From Plantago major (lineage: Eukaryota; Streptophyta; Magnoliopsida; Lamiales; Plantaginaceae), in the NCBI GenBank assembly GCA_026545765.1, contig CM048839.1:58959677-59023676 (forward strand): a DNA stretch of 64,000 nt. The letters are read 5' to 3'. The notes beneath the pieces were generated by a model. The model was not told the origin of the DNA. It did not search any database and saw nothing but the letters and a program-made list of their open reading frames with translations. A program made the translations under genes and the position numbers. How positions within the stretch are numbered: the first letter of the stretch is position 1; each line of letters opens with the position of its first letter. Shown here piece after piece: positions 22,922 to 34,580 of the stretch.

Positions 22922-24600
22922 TTGCTGGAGTTGGCAAATTCTCTAATGTCACTTTTTTCTGGAAAGAAAGATGACCCAGAGACTAGTAAGGCTACTGAGA
23001 GAAGAACTCAGTCAGCCCCTCGTGCTCGAAATGGCATTGGCTACAAAGCTATCGGAAAACAACTTGCTCAAGAGTACAAACTAGAGCATGAACGATGGAT
23101 GAAAGCTAGGGTTGCTCACATCAATCATCAGAAGTGGAAGAAAGAATTAGCCACAATCAATCTGAATGCCAGGGCTACAAGAAATCTGTATGAGAAAGCT
23201 CAGTTTGCTGGAAAGCAGACTAAGAAACCTGACCGGTATCTGAGAGCACCACGTGGAGCACCAAGGAACAAACTAAGAAGGAAAATATTTCTTGATAATA
23301 ATGATACTAGTAATTTACCTAGAATTCCTGCTTTTGTTCCTGCTAGACAAAAGCATGTTCCAAAGAAATTCATTCAAAAATGAATTCCTACTAGGAGATA
23401 CTTTAGTCCAGATGGTTCCATTGTTGGAATGAGAACCAAGCTCCATGTTTCCTATTTTGTGCAGAACACTCTAACGAAGAATCCAACGTGGAATTTTGAT
23501 AGTGGATGTGGGAAGCACATGACAAGAGACAAAGCAAATCTGTTTAACTACATAGTATATGATACAGGACCAGATATCAGATTTGCAGGAGGAGAAGTGA
23601 ATCCAACTGTAGGATTTGGTGATCTAAAATTGGGAGCCCTCACAATCACTAGAGTACTACATGTATTGGGATTGAAATATAATCTCCTTAGCATGTGTCA
23701 ATTTCCTGACAAGGGGTTCTCAGTGATGACAAATCTAAATTCTGCAAACTGATTGACAATGAGTCAAAGCAGGTAGTCTTGGTTGCTAGGTAGAAATCTG
23801 ACTGGGCATCTGCCACTACTGAAGAATGCCTCATGGTGAATCAATCTGGCTACACTGAAGAAACTTAGCTATGGCACAAAAGGATGAGCTACTTGAATTT
23901 CAAAACTCTGAATAAGCTAGCCAAGAAAGAATTGGTTGTTGGATTACCTAAGATGGTATACAGAAAAGATGGTGTATGCTCAGCATGCCAATTAGGGAAA
24001 CAAGCCAAACCATCTTTCAAGTCTAAAATTAGACATTTCAGTGTGAGGCCACTGCAACTGTTACATATGGATCTCTTTGAGTCCTTAGTAACCAGTCATG
24101 TAGGAAAGAAGTATGGTCTGGTTGTTGTAGATGACTACTCAAGATTCACTTGGGTTGTTTTTCTCAAACAGAAATCTGACGCAAGGGTCGAGATACCAAG
24201 CTTGCTGGATAAGCTTGAGGTCATGTAAAATGACAAGGTGTCTGTGATCAGAACAGACCATGGTACTGAGTTTGTGAACCAGTACATAAAGGAGTTTTGT
24301 ACTTGCAAAGGTATACAACATCAACTATCTTCAGTAAGAACACCACAACAAAATGGTGTTGTTGAAAGGAAGAATAGGACCCTAAAAGAAGCAGCAAGAA
24401 CAATGATTGTTGACACTGAAATAAATGAAATCTATTGGGTTGAAGATGTAAATACTGCATGCTACACTCAAAATAATTGTTTGATCAACAAACACCAAGA
24501 TAAGACTCCTTATGAGTTATTGATTGGTAGACCCCCTAGTATCAAACATTTAAGGGTGTTTGGTTTCAGGTGTTTTGCTCTTAACAATGGAAAAGAATAT
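22922..24600 (+). pseudogene. Copia F1-a protease and integrase region
   Basis: A basic region (22922-23383) leads into a copia protease-like segment with DSGCGKHMTRD near 23500. A pre-integrase zinc-finger-like region (LWHKRMSYLNFKTLNKL, CSACQLGKQAK) follows, then the integrase core: MDLFESLVTSHVGKKYGLVV, VDDYSRFTWVVFLK, VIRTDHGTEFVNQYI and TPQQNGVVERKNRTLKEAAR. The D, D and E of the catalytic triad are visible. Copia integrase inserts the cDNA into the genome. The sequence stops at the junction with LTR2; RT and RNase H do not follow. Broken. Confidence 0.85.
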
Positions 24601-26059
24601 AGTTAGGAATATCTATTTAGATTTTGATCAGTAAACCCTAATGACTTATCGTAGTTCATAAAGGTAACTAGTACTCTTAGTTCACTTGAACATTGTAAAA
24701 GAGGAAGCTTACTGAGTATGTTAGTCTAGCAAATCTTGTATAGGATGTTAGGTCTTTGAATGTAATTTTTATATCTATGAAGATGACCAAGAAGCATGCA
24801 TCCAGCAGAAGGAACTCATTATTGAAGATCAAGCGACTGCACAAAATTGCTGAAGACTAAGGAGAAAAGTCTCCTCAGAATGCTTGGCTCAAATACCTTG
24901 AAGAAATTAAGTGTCTTTGGAAGACAAGTATTTCTATGGGTCTCTGATACCCAAAGCTCACTGAGTAAGGATATGCAAAGCCTCAGATTGCTTGCATTGT
25001 TCCGTTGAGACTACAGGACAATAGTTAGTACATTGCATTTGTTACGCAGACATAGATGTCTGAGCAAAAGAGGAAATCTCTGAAAAGAGACAAAGCTCAT
25101 TGCCGTACTATCTTCAAATATCAGTAGTGTGAATTTCACTATGCCTAACGGATACTATTCAAACGACATGATTTTCAACTATAAATATCAGCACTTAGAA
25201 TGCTTGAAAGACATACCTTAGACTGAACATCACTTGCGATATACTTTCAACATACAAGCCTTCTACCTACTTACTCTCTAGCTTTCAGTTGCGACTAAAG
25301 TTCTTGAATTCTACGTAGCATGAAAGTTCTAAGTGTCCTGATCCTTAACAAGCATTGTTCATTGTGAAAGAGTTGAATCCAAAGATCAAGTTACGACTTA
25401 TATCTAAGATTCATTATCTTAAACATACAATAAAGACTTGGGTTAGTAAAGAACAACTTACCAAACATTGCAAAGTGTATTAAGTAAAATTGATTCTATA
25501 AGAGCTCTCTGATATAACTGAATAAGTTGTCAGAGCTAGCTCACCTGACAAACTAGCATAACCAACATCTGATAGGCGTTGAGCATAGGAAGTACTTAGT
25601 TTGGGAAAATAAAGATTAGCTCAAAGGTTACTATGTAGAGGATGTACTTGGCTGAGAAAGCCGGGGAATAACTCTGGGGGAACACTTGGTTGGGAACCTA
25701 GTGTAAAAGGGATCAAGAGATAGGACTTTGTATGGGGAACTCAATATCTTTTCTTAGTGGAATCATGTCCTGAGAAAGGGCGAGTGGATTAGTTGAGGGA
25801 TTACGCTACCCTCAGATACCCCTATAAAGCTTTGTGTCATTCACTTACTATACGTTACTTATTGTTTTATTTACTTGCTGAGTACTTACACACTTATAGC
25901 TTGCTGAGCATGTGCACTTATCACAAAAGTCTTCCGCTTTCTGATTATAAGTATCAGACACCTTCACAGATATCTGAGAAAATGTTTTATCGAAAAAAGT
26001 TTGAAAAGACTATTCAATCCCCCCGTTAGTATCTTAATTTGTCGTTATTTGGACTAACA
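24601..26059 (+). mobile_element. Copia F1 LTR (LTR2)
   Basis: 1459 bp, homologous to LTR1 throughout, ending GGACTAACA before a TGGTATCATAG primer site at 26062. It is shared between F1-a on the left and F1-b on the right. The TATA-like box TATAAATA is at 25180-25187. Confidence 0.9.
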
Positions 26060-26177
26060 AGTGGTATCATAGAAGGAGGTTCATTAACCTTCTACACTGA
26101 ACCTAGATCCTAGATAAGTGCCTACTAACAGCTCACCACCTGCACTTGATTTATTTGTTTAGTGTGTTTGATGCAGG

Positions 26178-28536
26178 ATGTCTCTAAGCGATGCACCCAC
26201 TCTCAAGCCAGAGAACTATGAGAAATAGAAGAACAACATGATACTTCACCTGGAAGCTATCTTTGACGAAATGATCGAAGTTATAAAGAATGGCCCAATT
26301 GCCATTCAACGTGAGAAGCAAGTCACTGAAGTATCTAGTGGTCGAGACAAAGATACAACAGATGTTGCTGGATGTTCTACAACCAGCACATGCTCAGGCG
26401 CAAGACCAACTGGAGAAATTGCCTATGAAGCAAAGCCCAAACAACTCTGGACATCTGAATATTCCAAGAGAAACTGGTTGGATGGTTAAGAAGGAAACAT
26501 CATTATACGTTCTACTCCAGATCACATACAGTGCAAACAATGGGGGTGCTAAAACGGCGAAAGAAGCCTAGTCATTGATTGAAGAAATCTGTGCCCGTAC
26601 TGAGAAAACCAAGGAAAACAAGTTCGAAGTTTTGAAGCTCAAATTTCAAAACTTCAAACAAGGCCCTACTGAGACATTTGATGAACTAGATTTCAGGTTT
26701 ACAACACGGATGAGTGAAATGGCTGCACTTGGTGAATGTGAGAGATACTCTAACTCTGAAAAGGTTAAGACTATCATGAGAAGCTTAAATCAAAACTGGG
26801 AACATACTCAACGGAGCTTTTCTCACATTTGGCAACTGTCAATTATGAGACAAAGCAAAGAGGACATATGAATGCTAAAGCATTGCAGAATGTTGCTCTC
26901 AAGGTACTTCTGAAAAGAAGGATACCAAAGAGGTGACTGTGGTAAATGCTCTTGCTCTAAAGCATATAAGAAAGTACGCCAGTCAAGAAATAGAAGGAAG
27001 AAGGACCAAAGAGAAGCTGAAAAACAATCTAGGTCCCAACTATCACCAGTACAAAAGTATGCAATTGAGTAGCTCACTGAACAAGCCTGCTCAGCCAGCA
27101 TCGAGTACTGGGGGAGCAGAAATCGGAAATGATGTATGTTTCTTTATCAAAAACCTGGTCACTTCAAAAGAGACTGCCCAGCTTATAACAAACTAAAGAC
27201 AGGTGACAAGAATGATAGAAGAAATTTCAAGAGTGGTTAGAAAGCTATGCTCACTAAGGAAAGGAAAAAGATCCAAATCAAACTAGATGCTTTTGATCTT
27301 GACTCTGAGTCTGAGGATGAGGATTCAGATGATTCCAAACTTCCCTCACCAGAGTTGTGTGGCAACACTCATGAATCGGTTGGCTTCGGTCAAACGAAGA
27401 AAGAAATGTGCGGGGTTGCTAAGGAGGTCTATCTAGATTGCTCCAACATCGAGCCATGATTAATGGCTGATGAGGTAACCACTATTTCTCAATTTATAAA
27501 TTATGAAAGTGATGAGGAAGGAATCAAAGATCAAGAACACCTCAAAAAAGAGCTTGATCTTTTTGAAAGTGAATTCATGGTTGTCCAAGCTAGAACCAAG
27601 ATTCTCGAAGAAGAAAAGAAATCTCTTGAAAAGGAGTGCTCACAACTGCAAAAGCTATCTGAGACAAAGGATGCTGAGAATGCATTTCTAAAAGCACAGA
27701 AGTGTGAAGGTCTTCTTTCTAATAATGTTGAACTCAAAAAGAAAGAAATGACCTTCCAATCCTATGCTAAAGCTTGTGACACTTTCACTAAAGTACACTC
27801 TTACCTAAGAGATGCCTCAGAAAAAGGAGGACTTGGGCTAGACACTCAAAGAAATAGTTCTACCACTCTGAACAAGAGTGATGAAAGAATGACATTTGTT
27901 AGGGGTCAGCAAGGTGGTTCCCAAACAACCTATAGCATTGGTCAGAAAGCTAAGGTTGCTGACAAAGGAAAGGCAATTGCGACGAAACCTTTGAGGGAAA
28001 AACAAGTCCCAAAGAAATATGATGGGAAAGTTCTGGAAAAGGAACAACGCACTGGAAAGTGTAATAACCCACAATGCTACGTCTCTAAGAAAGGGAAGAT
28101 TGCTGGAGCTGGCAAATTCTCTAATGTCACTTTTTTCTGGAAAGAAAGATGACCCAGAGACTAGTAAGGCTACTGAGAGGAGATTTAAGTCGGCACCTCA
28201 TGCTCAAAATGGCATTGGCTACAAAGCCATCGGAAAACAACTTGCTCATGAGTACAAACTAGAGCAAGAACGATGGATGAAAGCTAGGGTTGCTCACAGT
28301 AACTAGCAGAAGTGGAAGAAAGAACAAGCCACAATCAATCTGAATGCCAGGGCTAGATGAAATCTGAATACGAAAGCTCAGTTTGCTGGAAAGCAGACTC
28401 AGCAACCTGACTGGTATCGGAGAGCACCGTAAGGAGCACCAAGGAACACACCAATAAGGAAAGTAGTTCTTGGTAGTCATTTGAATTTCAAAACTCTGAA
28501 TAAGCTAGCCAAGAAATAATTGGTTGTTGGATTACC
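26178..28536 (+). pseudogene. Copia F1-b gag and start of pol
   Basis: Starts MSLSDAPTLKPENYE at 26178. Open stretches at 26575-26871, 26933-27196 and 27247-27459 correspond to the gag of F1-a, including the IEGRRTKEKLKNNLG helix and the acidic SESEDEDSDDSKLPSPELC part. 27463-28152 (229 codons) is a coiled-coil region (DLFESEFMVVQARTKILEEE) followed by a basic linker. The last recognisable part, near 28480-28536, is the pre-integrase segment LNFKTLNKLAKK. It then meets LTR E. Broken, many breaks. Confidence 0.8.
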
Positions 28537-28957
28537 TGATGAGCTCAAATTATACACTAAATAACTTAAGAGAATAAGCTGTTGTTGTAGACTTTGCTTA
28601 ACTCGGTATCGTTCTCTAGAGAATTAATCAGGATACCACAACGAATGAGAGTAAACAATTTGTTTGTAAGTAACAGATAGATTTGAGTGATTGTACTTCT
28701 AAAACACAAATTAAAATAGGAAACAGATAAACTGGTTTGATCAAAGAGAGAAGATGAACACAGTAGTAATGATCAAGTAATGCTAATTCGTTCTAGGGTA
28801 ATCATTCATATTTGTCACACGGTCGGCGTACATAAATTAATCAATCCCATTCGACCAATCGTTATTAGAATGTTTTGAACTAGAGAAATCGTGGGTCGTC
28901 AATCCACGATCCTTAACCGAAAATGATTTTGAAAGTCTTGAACTAGCTTATTGGATT

Positions 28958-30040
28958 TGTTAGAACATAGGATCCCGGATTGGTACTTGGAACAAGATCA
29001 ACAGACAATGTTGCCAACAATGTTGTTCAACAATGTCTTCAACACAGTAAACAAAACGCAGCGGATGAATATGAATGAAACTTCTATTACCAAGCCAACA
29101 TATATAAATATGTTGGCCGCGCCTTAGGCAAAATATCTACTGACAGGAAAAGTAGATCTAATCAACTAGGTTTAATACAATCACAGATGATGGATTAAAC
29201 AACCAAAACTAGCTCTAGAAGAACTAACAGTAAAAGCTATTCTAGGTTGATGTTTGAAAGAGTTATTCCAACAATGAATACTCTTAGACAAACTCTAAAA
29301 CTAGCAGAAAACAAGAAGCCTAAACTCTTTAATAAAATCTTGATTGATCATCAAAAAGGCTTTTTCATTGCTCGGCTGAATCCTTGTATATGTACTTGAG
29401 ATATCGACAGCTACCATCCAAGTCGAAAGGCAATAGGATCTCAGCAAAGGCAATTTTCTTTGTCTTGTTTTCTTCAATAATCAGCTAGAAGGAAATTCCC
29501 ATATTAGTGTCTTCAACAATATATTTCCTTCTTGCTTTCTTCAACAATCTTCATGAATGATTCTCTCTTTAATCTTGTATTCTTCTTGCAACTATGTTCT
29601 TCCTATACATTTGTGATGATCCGGGATTCAGCAGGAAGAAACTAACATTGTTTCTCTGTATCTGGCTGGCTGGAAAATCTTTCCAAGATTATCTCTAGAG
29701 AATCTTTTATTTCCTTCTTCTTTCAAGGTGCCCATAACTTGTCAAACTCTTTCCTTCTTTTTAGATTGCATTCCTTGTGTCCAAAGCAGCTCAAACTCTT
29801 TCCTTATTCCTGCAGAAATTCGAATTGATTGCTTCCAGTCCAAGTCATCAGTTCAATTGGCCTGCTTGTTTCTATGTTGTCTGCTGTTGTCCGTAATGTT
29901 GTTCCAACATTGTATCGGCACTATTTCGCAATGTTGAACAACATTGAAATCCTGCAGTTCACAAACAACAACAACAAACACAAACATTTACTGAATCATG
30001 AAAGATAAGATTATCTAAGCAAGTGCAACTTGCACTTTCA
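28958..30040 (-). mobile_element. Copia F3 3' LTR
   Basis: 1083 bp, bounded by TGTTAGAAC and GCACTTTCA, followed by ATCTCCCCCTTAATC (minus: GATTAAGGGGGAGAT, polypurine tract). It contains repeated AATGTTG/CAACATT words near 29007-29025, 29893-29910 and 29932-29948. The ORF at 29728-29937 is a chance frame repeated in the partner LTR. Confidence 0.9.
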
Positions 30041-30620
30041 ATCTCCCCCTTAATCTTAGTCTTTCATCAGGCAATATCATTCCTTTGAGCTCATTGATTC
30101 CTTTTGATCCATTAATCATGTTTAAAGCCAACTTGATATATCCTACAAAATATTCATAGAAAAACAACTACAAACATTGAACCGGTTCTATTACGAAGAA
30201 AGGTTGAATTACTAAACAAAGTGCAATAAATCGCACTTTCAATCTCCCCCATAATTATGACCTTTCTTCACACAACCTAAAACCAGTTTGTTAGTCAAAT
30301 CGAACAAGTAGGATTTAAACAAGTCAAGAGGAATCCTTTGTTGGGAACTGAAAGATAAAGTGCAATCGATCAATGCTGATGGACAATGTTGAGTCAACAC
30401 AGAACTCAACATTGCTGTAAATATGCACTTTCAAACTCCCTCTTATTTCTTTGTCTACTCATCTCCTTTGAACTCAACATATCATACTTCTTTTGACGAT
30501 TCCTGCACTCAGTAGTTAGTGAATAAAGACAAACTTGCGTAGAATCGTAGTATAAGTGCAGTAAACAAAGTCGTCTGTCAACACTGCACTATTCAATCTC
30601 CCCCTTTGTCTTTCTTCACA
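30031..30620 (-). repeat. Four repeated LTR-end plus polypurine-tract modules
   Basis: The junction string GCACTTTCAATCTCCCCC recurs at about 30032, 30233, 30427 (diverged) and 30586 (diverged), each followed after 5-20 bases by a (G/A)TCTTT or CTTTCTTCAC word. Spacing is roughly 200, 195 and 160 bases. The first is the real LTR/polypurine junction; the rest are internal copies. Confidence 0.65.
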
Positions 30621-32262
30621 AAAACACACCTGAACAAACTTGTTAGAAACAAACAAATATAACAGGCATGAAACTACAGAACTCCCCCTCAACATTAGAC
30701 GAGAGCAATAAAATAATGTATGTTAGCTTTTTGTTCAATCTCTTCTCTTCTCCCCCTTTTTTGAGAAGAAAGATATCTCTCAGATTATTCAACCAAGTTC
30801 ACAGAAGGAGACAATAAGACATGCAATGAGTGCAATACTGAGTTGTGGACTATATGACCTGCAATAAGAGCTGTGCAATGTTGGAGAATGATGTTGAAAA
30901 CATTGAGTTCAACGCTGGCAGCCAAGGTGATAGCAAAAGTAGGAAAAGAGTTTGGATCGGTTGGAGGGCAGTAATCAGGAATAGAGGTTGGATTAGCTGG
31001 AGAGCAGTGTTAGGATAAGAGTGGATGGTCATGATGGATGTTGTTGGGTTTGCCTTAAAAGATCCTACAAATATATATCAATGCTACAGAAACTGTGCAT
31101 AACTGTTAATAAAAGATTAAAGTTGCAAGTAAAACAGTTATCAGTCAAGTCATAGTAATCAGATAAACAGATAAACCTTAGGGAGGTTGACCAAAAATCT
31201 TGATCTTAAATAATGACTTGAAATGCAAGAACAGGAAAGCAAAAACCCTAAACCCAAATGAAACACCTTAGACCTAAAACACCTCAGACCTACTCCCCCT
31301 CAAACCCAAAAACACACAGAAAGGTTAGATAGACAAGCACATATAAAAAAGATAAAATATAAGTCACAAAGTACTCCAAGGACTACCAATGTTGACCAGC
31401 ATGTTGACTCAACATTGATGACAACATCGGGAAATCAGACCACTCTTAATGTAAGACAGCCAGGAAACTAAGTCTCAAAATGTGCAGATTCGATTAACAC
31501 CACTGATGCTGCAGGCAAAGACAGAGAGAGAAAGGAATAGCAAAGAAACACACTCAACATTGCCTCAAAAAGTAAATTGAACAATTAGCATAAGTTTGAG
31601 TGGGGGTGACCATGAGACCGTGAACCATGTCAAATAATTGGAACACGTATGAATCCGCTCCAAAGCCGAAGCCTATGCGGAGTTAGGCAAACACACGTCT
31701 CATGGCATAAAATCACTCATTTGACCACAATGGGTAATTTGGTACTCAGAAAGTGAACCAGCGGCATTATGAGAATCGACAATTTTGTGCGTGTCGGTTT
31801 CTAGTACAGGCCATCAACCCTCACGACATATGACACATTGGCCACGTCGATATCTGGATAGTATTTGAAACCTGCCCAACACGATCCTCGACGGAAACAC
31901 TTCGAGCCCTTTTTATCATAATTCATTAGATTTATTAAGCATAAAGGATAGGAGGCAACATTAAGTGCGAGTCAAGGTACGAGTAAAAAAAGCCAAAAAG
32001 CAGCAAAAGTGGGTTTTACATAAAGCAAACACACAGGAGAGTCAATCCCTTTCAACCTTGGTTATAGAGTAGACTTTCAGATCCTCAGCATCACCACCAT
32101 GAGTTTCCAAACTGAGAGCAACCAGAGACAGTACAAGAGCACAGAAAGCACATAGACACACACAAAAAAAAAAAAAAATCAAAAGGCAACATAAAACACA
32201 TCACTTTTCTGCTGCCAGTGTTGACTGTGATGTTGAGTCAACACTGGTTTCAACATCGAAGA
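30621..32262. other. Non-coding 3' region of F3
   Basis: No supported ORF in 1.6 kb. It contains further C-rich tracts (ACTCCCCCTC at 30681, TCTCCCCCTTTT near 30748), many AATGTTG/CAACATT words, a poly-A stretch at 32165-32177, and the block 31783-31884 shared with the gypsy element at 12016-12120. Confidence 0.6.
31783..31884. repeat. Conserved block shared with the nested gypsy element
   Basis: 102 bases align with 12016-12120 (TTTTGTGCGTG, GCCATCAACCCT, GGCCACG, TGCCCAACACGA in order), although the surrounding elements belong to different superfamilies. Confidence 0.75.
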
Positions 32263-32847
32263 TCACAAAGAGCACAAATCAAGAGATCTCCTAAGACTGA
32301 AGAATCTCTCACAAATATCTGGAAGTTGATTGGTTGTATCTATGTGTTGTATGTCTATTACTTGCAGATTGACCATATCCGTAAGAAAATGATGCCTAAT
32401 GTGTATGTGTTTCATGCGTGAGTGCAAAACAGGCTTCTTAAAATTATTTATGGCACTAAGGTCAACACAGAACATCAACAAGGTATCACATTGAAGACCA
32501 AAGTCATGCAGCATATTTTTCACCCATATCAATTGAGTAACACAACTCCCAGATGTTACATGTTCAGATTCAACATATGAGAGTGACACATTGTTCTGTT
32601 TCTTGCAATACCATGACATTAAATTAGAATCAAGATAAAAGCAACCTCCACTAGTGTATTTTCTATCATCTAGATCACCAGCCCAATCAGAACCACTAAA
32701 TCCCACTAGATTAGTGTTTGTATCACATGCATACCATAATCTAAGATTAACAGTTCTCGATATATATATGAAAAATCTTTTAAGAACAATCAGGTGTGGG
32801 ATTTTCGGGTTAGACTGATACCTGGCACAAACACACTCATAAAACAT
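32263..32847 (-). pseudogene. Copia F3 RT end and RNase H
   Basis: The 194-codon frame carries the copia pattern HLIVLKRFFIYISRT (end of RT/connection), LVGFSGSDWAGDLDDRKYTSG (the YSDADWAGD.DDRKSTSG equivalent), SWYCKKQNNVSLSYVESEH (KKQ..V.LS..EAEY), LMFCVDLSAINNFKKPVLHSR and KHIHIRHHFLTDMV. The DxAG/DDRK block and E are visible. RNase H removes template RNA during cDNA synthesis. The catalytic RT core that should precede it is absent: gag begins only 420 bases upstream in sense. Confidence 0.8.
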
Positions 32848-33266
32848 GATGTCAGGTATGCTGGTTGATAGATATAGAAGGTCGAGTCATTGTTCGCATA
32901 ATGTTGGGTCAAAATCATCTCCAACATCGATTCTGCTGAGCATAAGACCATTAGCCATAGGAGTGCTGGGTTCGCCTATCATGCTCATCTCATGGGTACC
33001 GTCAGATGGAATTGCTGCCTGTGATGTTGAGCTCAATGTTGTGTCATCATTATCACAAGATTGACAATTTCTCCTTGTACACCATTTGGAGTTCTTGGTT
33101 TAGACACCTTTTCGTGTTCAGATCAATTTTCTTAGAGTAGTGTTCAGAATCTGCTCAAGACTGCAACAACCTGCTTTATTCTTGGGCAAGTGCCTTTCCG
33201 CAGAGACATCAAGAGACAGCCAAAATGATAATGTTGATGTCAATGTTGACTCAACATTGTTTTCAT

Positions 33267-34549
33267 TCATCGATTGGCTCTTCGGTGATAATCTGCAGAT
33301 AGATCAACTGAACCATGTAGACACAAAACATTAGTAGAAACTGATTCCTCAGGGTTAGTCCAGAAAAGTGTTTCACAGTTTTGAGAATCATCATAGTCGA
33401 AAAAGACTTCTTTTGTCAATGTTGGACCATCAATGTTGGACCAACATTGTTTCTCAACATTGTTCAGAACAGCAGATAGGGCTTTGGCATGAACTTCTGG
33501 ATCATCATCTTCCTGTTCGTCATCTAAAACATCACTGAGACAAGCAAGCATAGTCTTTTTCTCCTTTCGAAGAGTGTTAGCACATTCATTCTGATAATGC
33601 CCCCATCCTTGACATTCAAAACATCTAACTTTACTAAGTTTACTAAGACTAGGGCTAGAGTTAGACACACCAGTTTTCTTTTTGAAATTTCTAGTTCCTT
33701 TTGAGTTGCTCGAAGAGCCTCTATTAGAATTCTTCCTGAAACTAAGTTTCTCAATTCTCCTAACCAAGTCATTGTAGGCATCTTCAGTCATGTCATCAGA
33801 ATCATCACTACTGCTTTCAAGCTCAGTAACTTTAGCTTTAGATTTAGAGTGAAGGGACATACCAAGGATTTTCGTACCATTTCTTTCGTTATCAATTATC
33901 TCAAAAATTTACAAATTGTTCATCAAGGTATGAAAATCCATAGTAGCCAGATTGGAGTGTCTTCCAAAATAGTAACTTTACTGTCAAATTTTGAAGAGAG
34001 AAAATGAATGGCTTTAGAAATCAGTTGTTTTTTGGAAATAGCATCACCAAGAAGTTGAACATCATTAGACAAAGTCAAAAGCTTTTCAAAATAAGAATCA
34101 ATGGTTTTAGCTTCTTCCATTCTTAGATTTTCAAATTTTGACCAAAGCATTCGAAGTTTAGTTTGTTTGACACTATTATCACCGTCACAATGATTCTGAA
34201 GTAAGTCCCAAGCTTGGTTAGCAGTAGTGCAATTTTGAATGATTTTAAACATATGAGCATCAACATGTCCAAAAATGGCATTTAAAGCTTTTTCATTCTA
34301 AGAGCTTAAAAGAAAGTCACCTGCAGTGAAGCATTCTTCAGGTATGGGAACAATGTCTCCATCAGCATCAGGTCCTTCAGTAGGCCAGACAAATCCTTCA
34401 AGAACAGATTTCCGAGCTCGACCTTCAATGCACTTGATGTATGTCCTCATCCTGATTTTCCAGTAGTTGTAGGTCGATCCATCAAGCATAGGTGGCCTGT
34501 AGACACTTGAGTTTGCAACATCCATTGTAGTAGTACCAAATCCAGACAC
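33267..34549 (-). pseudogene. Copia F3 gag
   Basis: Starts MSGFGTTTMDVANSSVYRPP at 34549, then GSTYNYWKIRMRTYIKCIEG. 34252-33923 has FKIIQNCTTANQAWDLLQNH and SYFEKLLTLSNDVQLLGDA. 33860-33267 carries the CCHC knuckle CFECQGWGHYQNEC near 33610, followed by an acidic run and FFDYDDSQN. It is clearly homologous to F2 gag (CYECKGWGHYEHEC, YLDYDDSD), so F2 and F3 belong to one broader copia lineage. Three AATGTTG/CAACATT words lie inside the coding part near 33415-33470. Broken, few breaks. Confidence 0.85.
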
Positions 34550-34564
34550 CAGTAGTTAGGTGGC

Positions 34565-34579
34565 TGGCTTTGATACCAC
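34565..34579 (-). other. Primer-binding site of F3
   Basis: On the minus strand GTGGTATCAAAGCCA follows the LTR, one mismatch from the tRNA-Met site TGGTATCAGAGCC. Confidence 0.85.
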
Positions 34580-34580
34580 T

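Larger units (their letters stand above)
5880..24600 (+). mobile_element. Ty1/copia element F1-a (interrupted, incomplete)
   Basis: The parts in order are LTR1 (5880-7273), tRNA-Met primer site, start of gag (7392-7638), a nested F2 element (7639-21155), the rest of gag, protease and integrase (21156-24600), then directly LTR2 at 24601. The order protease-integrase after gag is the copia order. RT, RNase H and the aORF are not present in this copy. The left flank reads GAGTA (5875-5879), which could be the target duplication; no matching right copy was found. Broken, with many breaks. Confidence 0.8.

Noticed and set aside
28537-28957. Possible independent full gypsy element around LTR E
   Set aside because: No internal gypsy sequence or second LTR could be found; a solo LTR split by F3 explains both parts.
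30031-30620. CRISPR-like array of C-rich repeats
   Set aside because: Repeats are diverged, spacers are 160-200 bases and homologous in part; they are polypurine-tract modules of an LTR element in plant DNA.
32165-32177. Poly-A stretch as a possible SINE or processed-transcript tail
   Set aside because: No target duplication or pol III boxes nearby; it is internal to F3.
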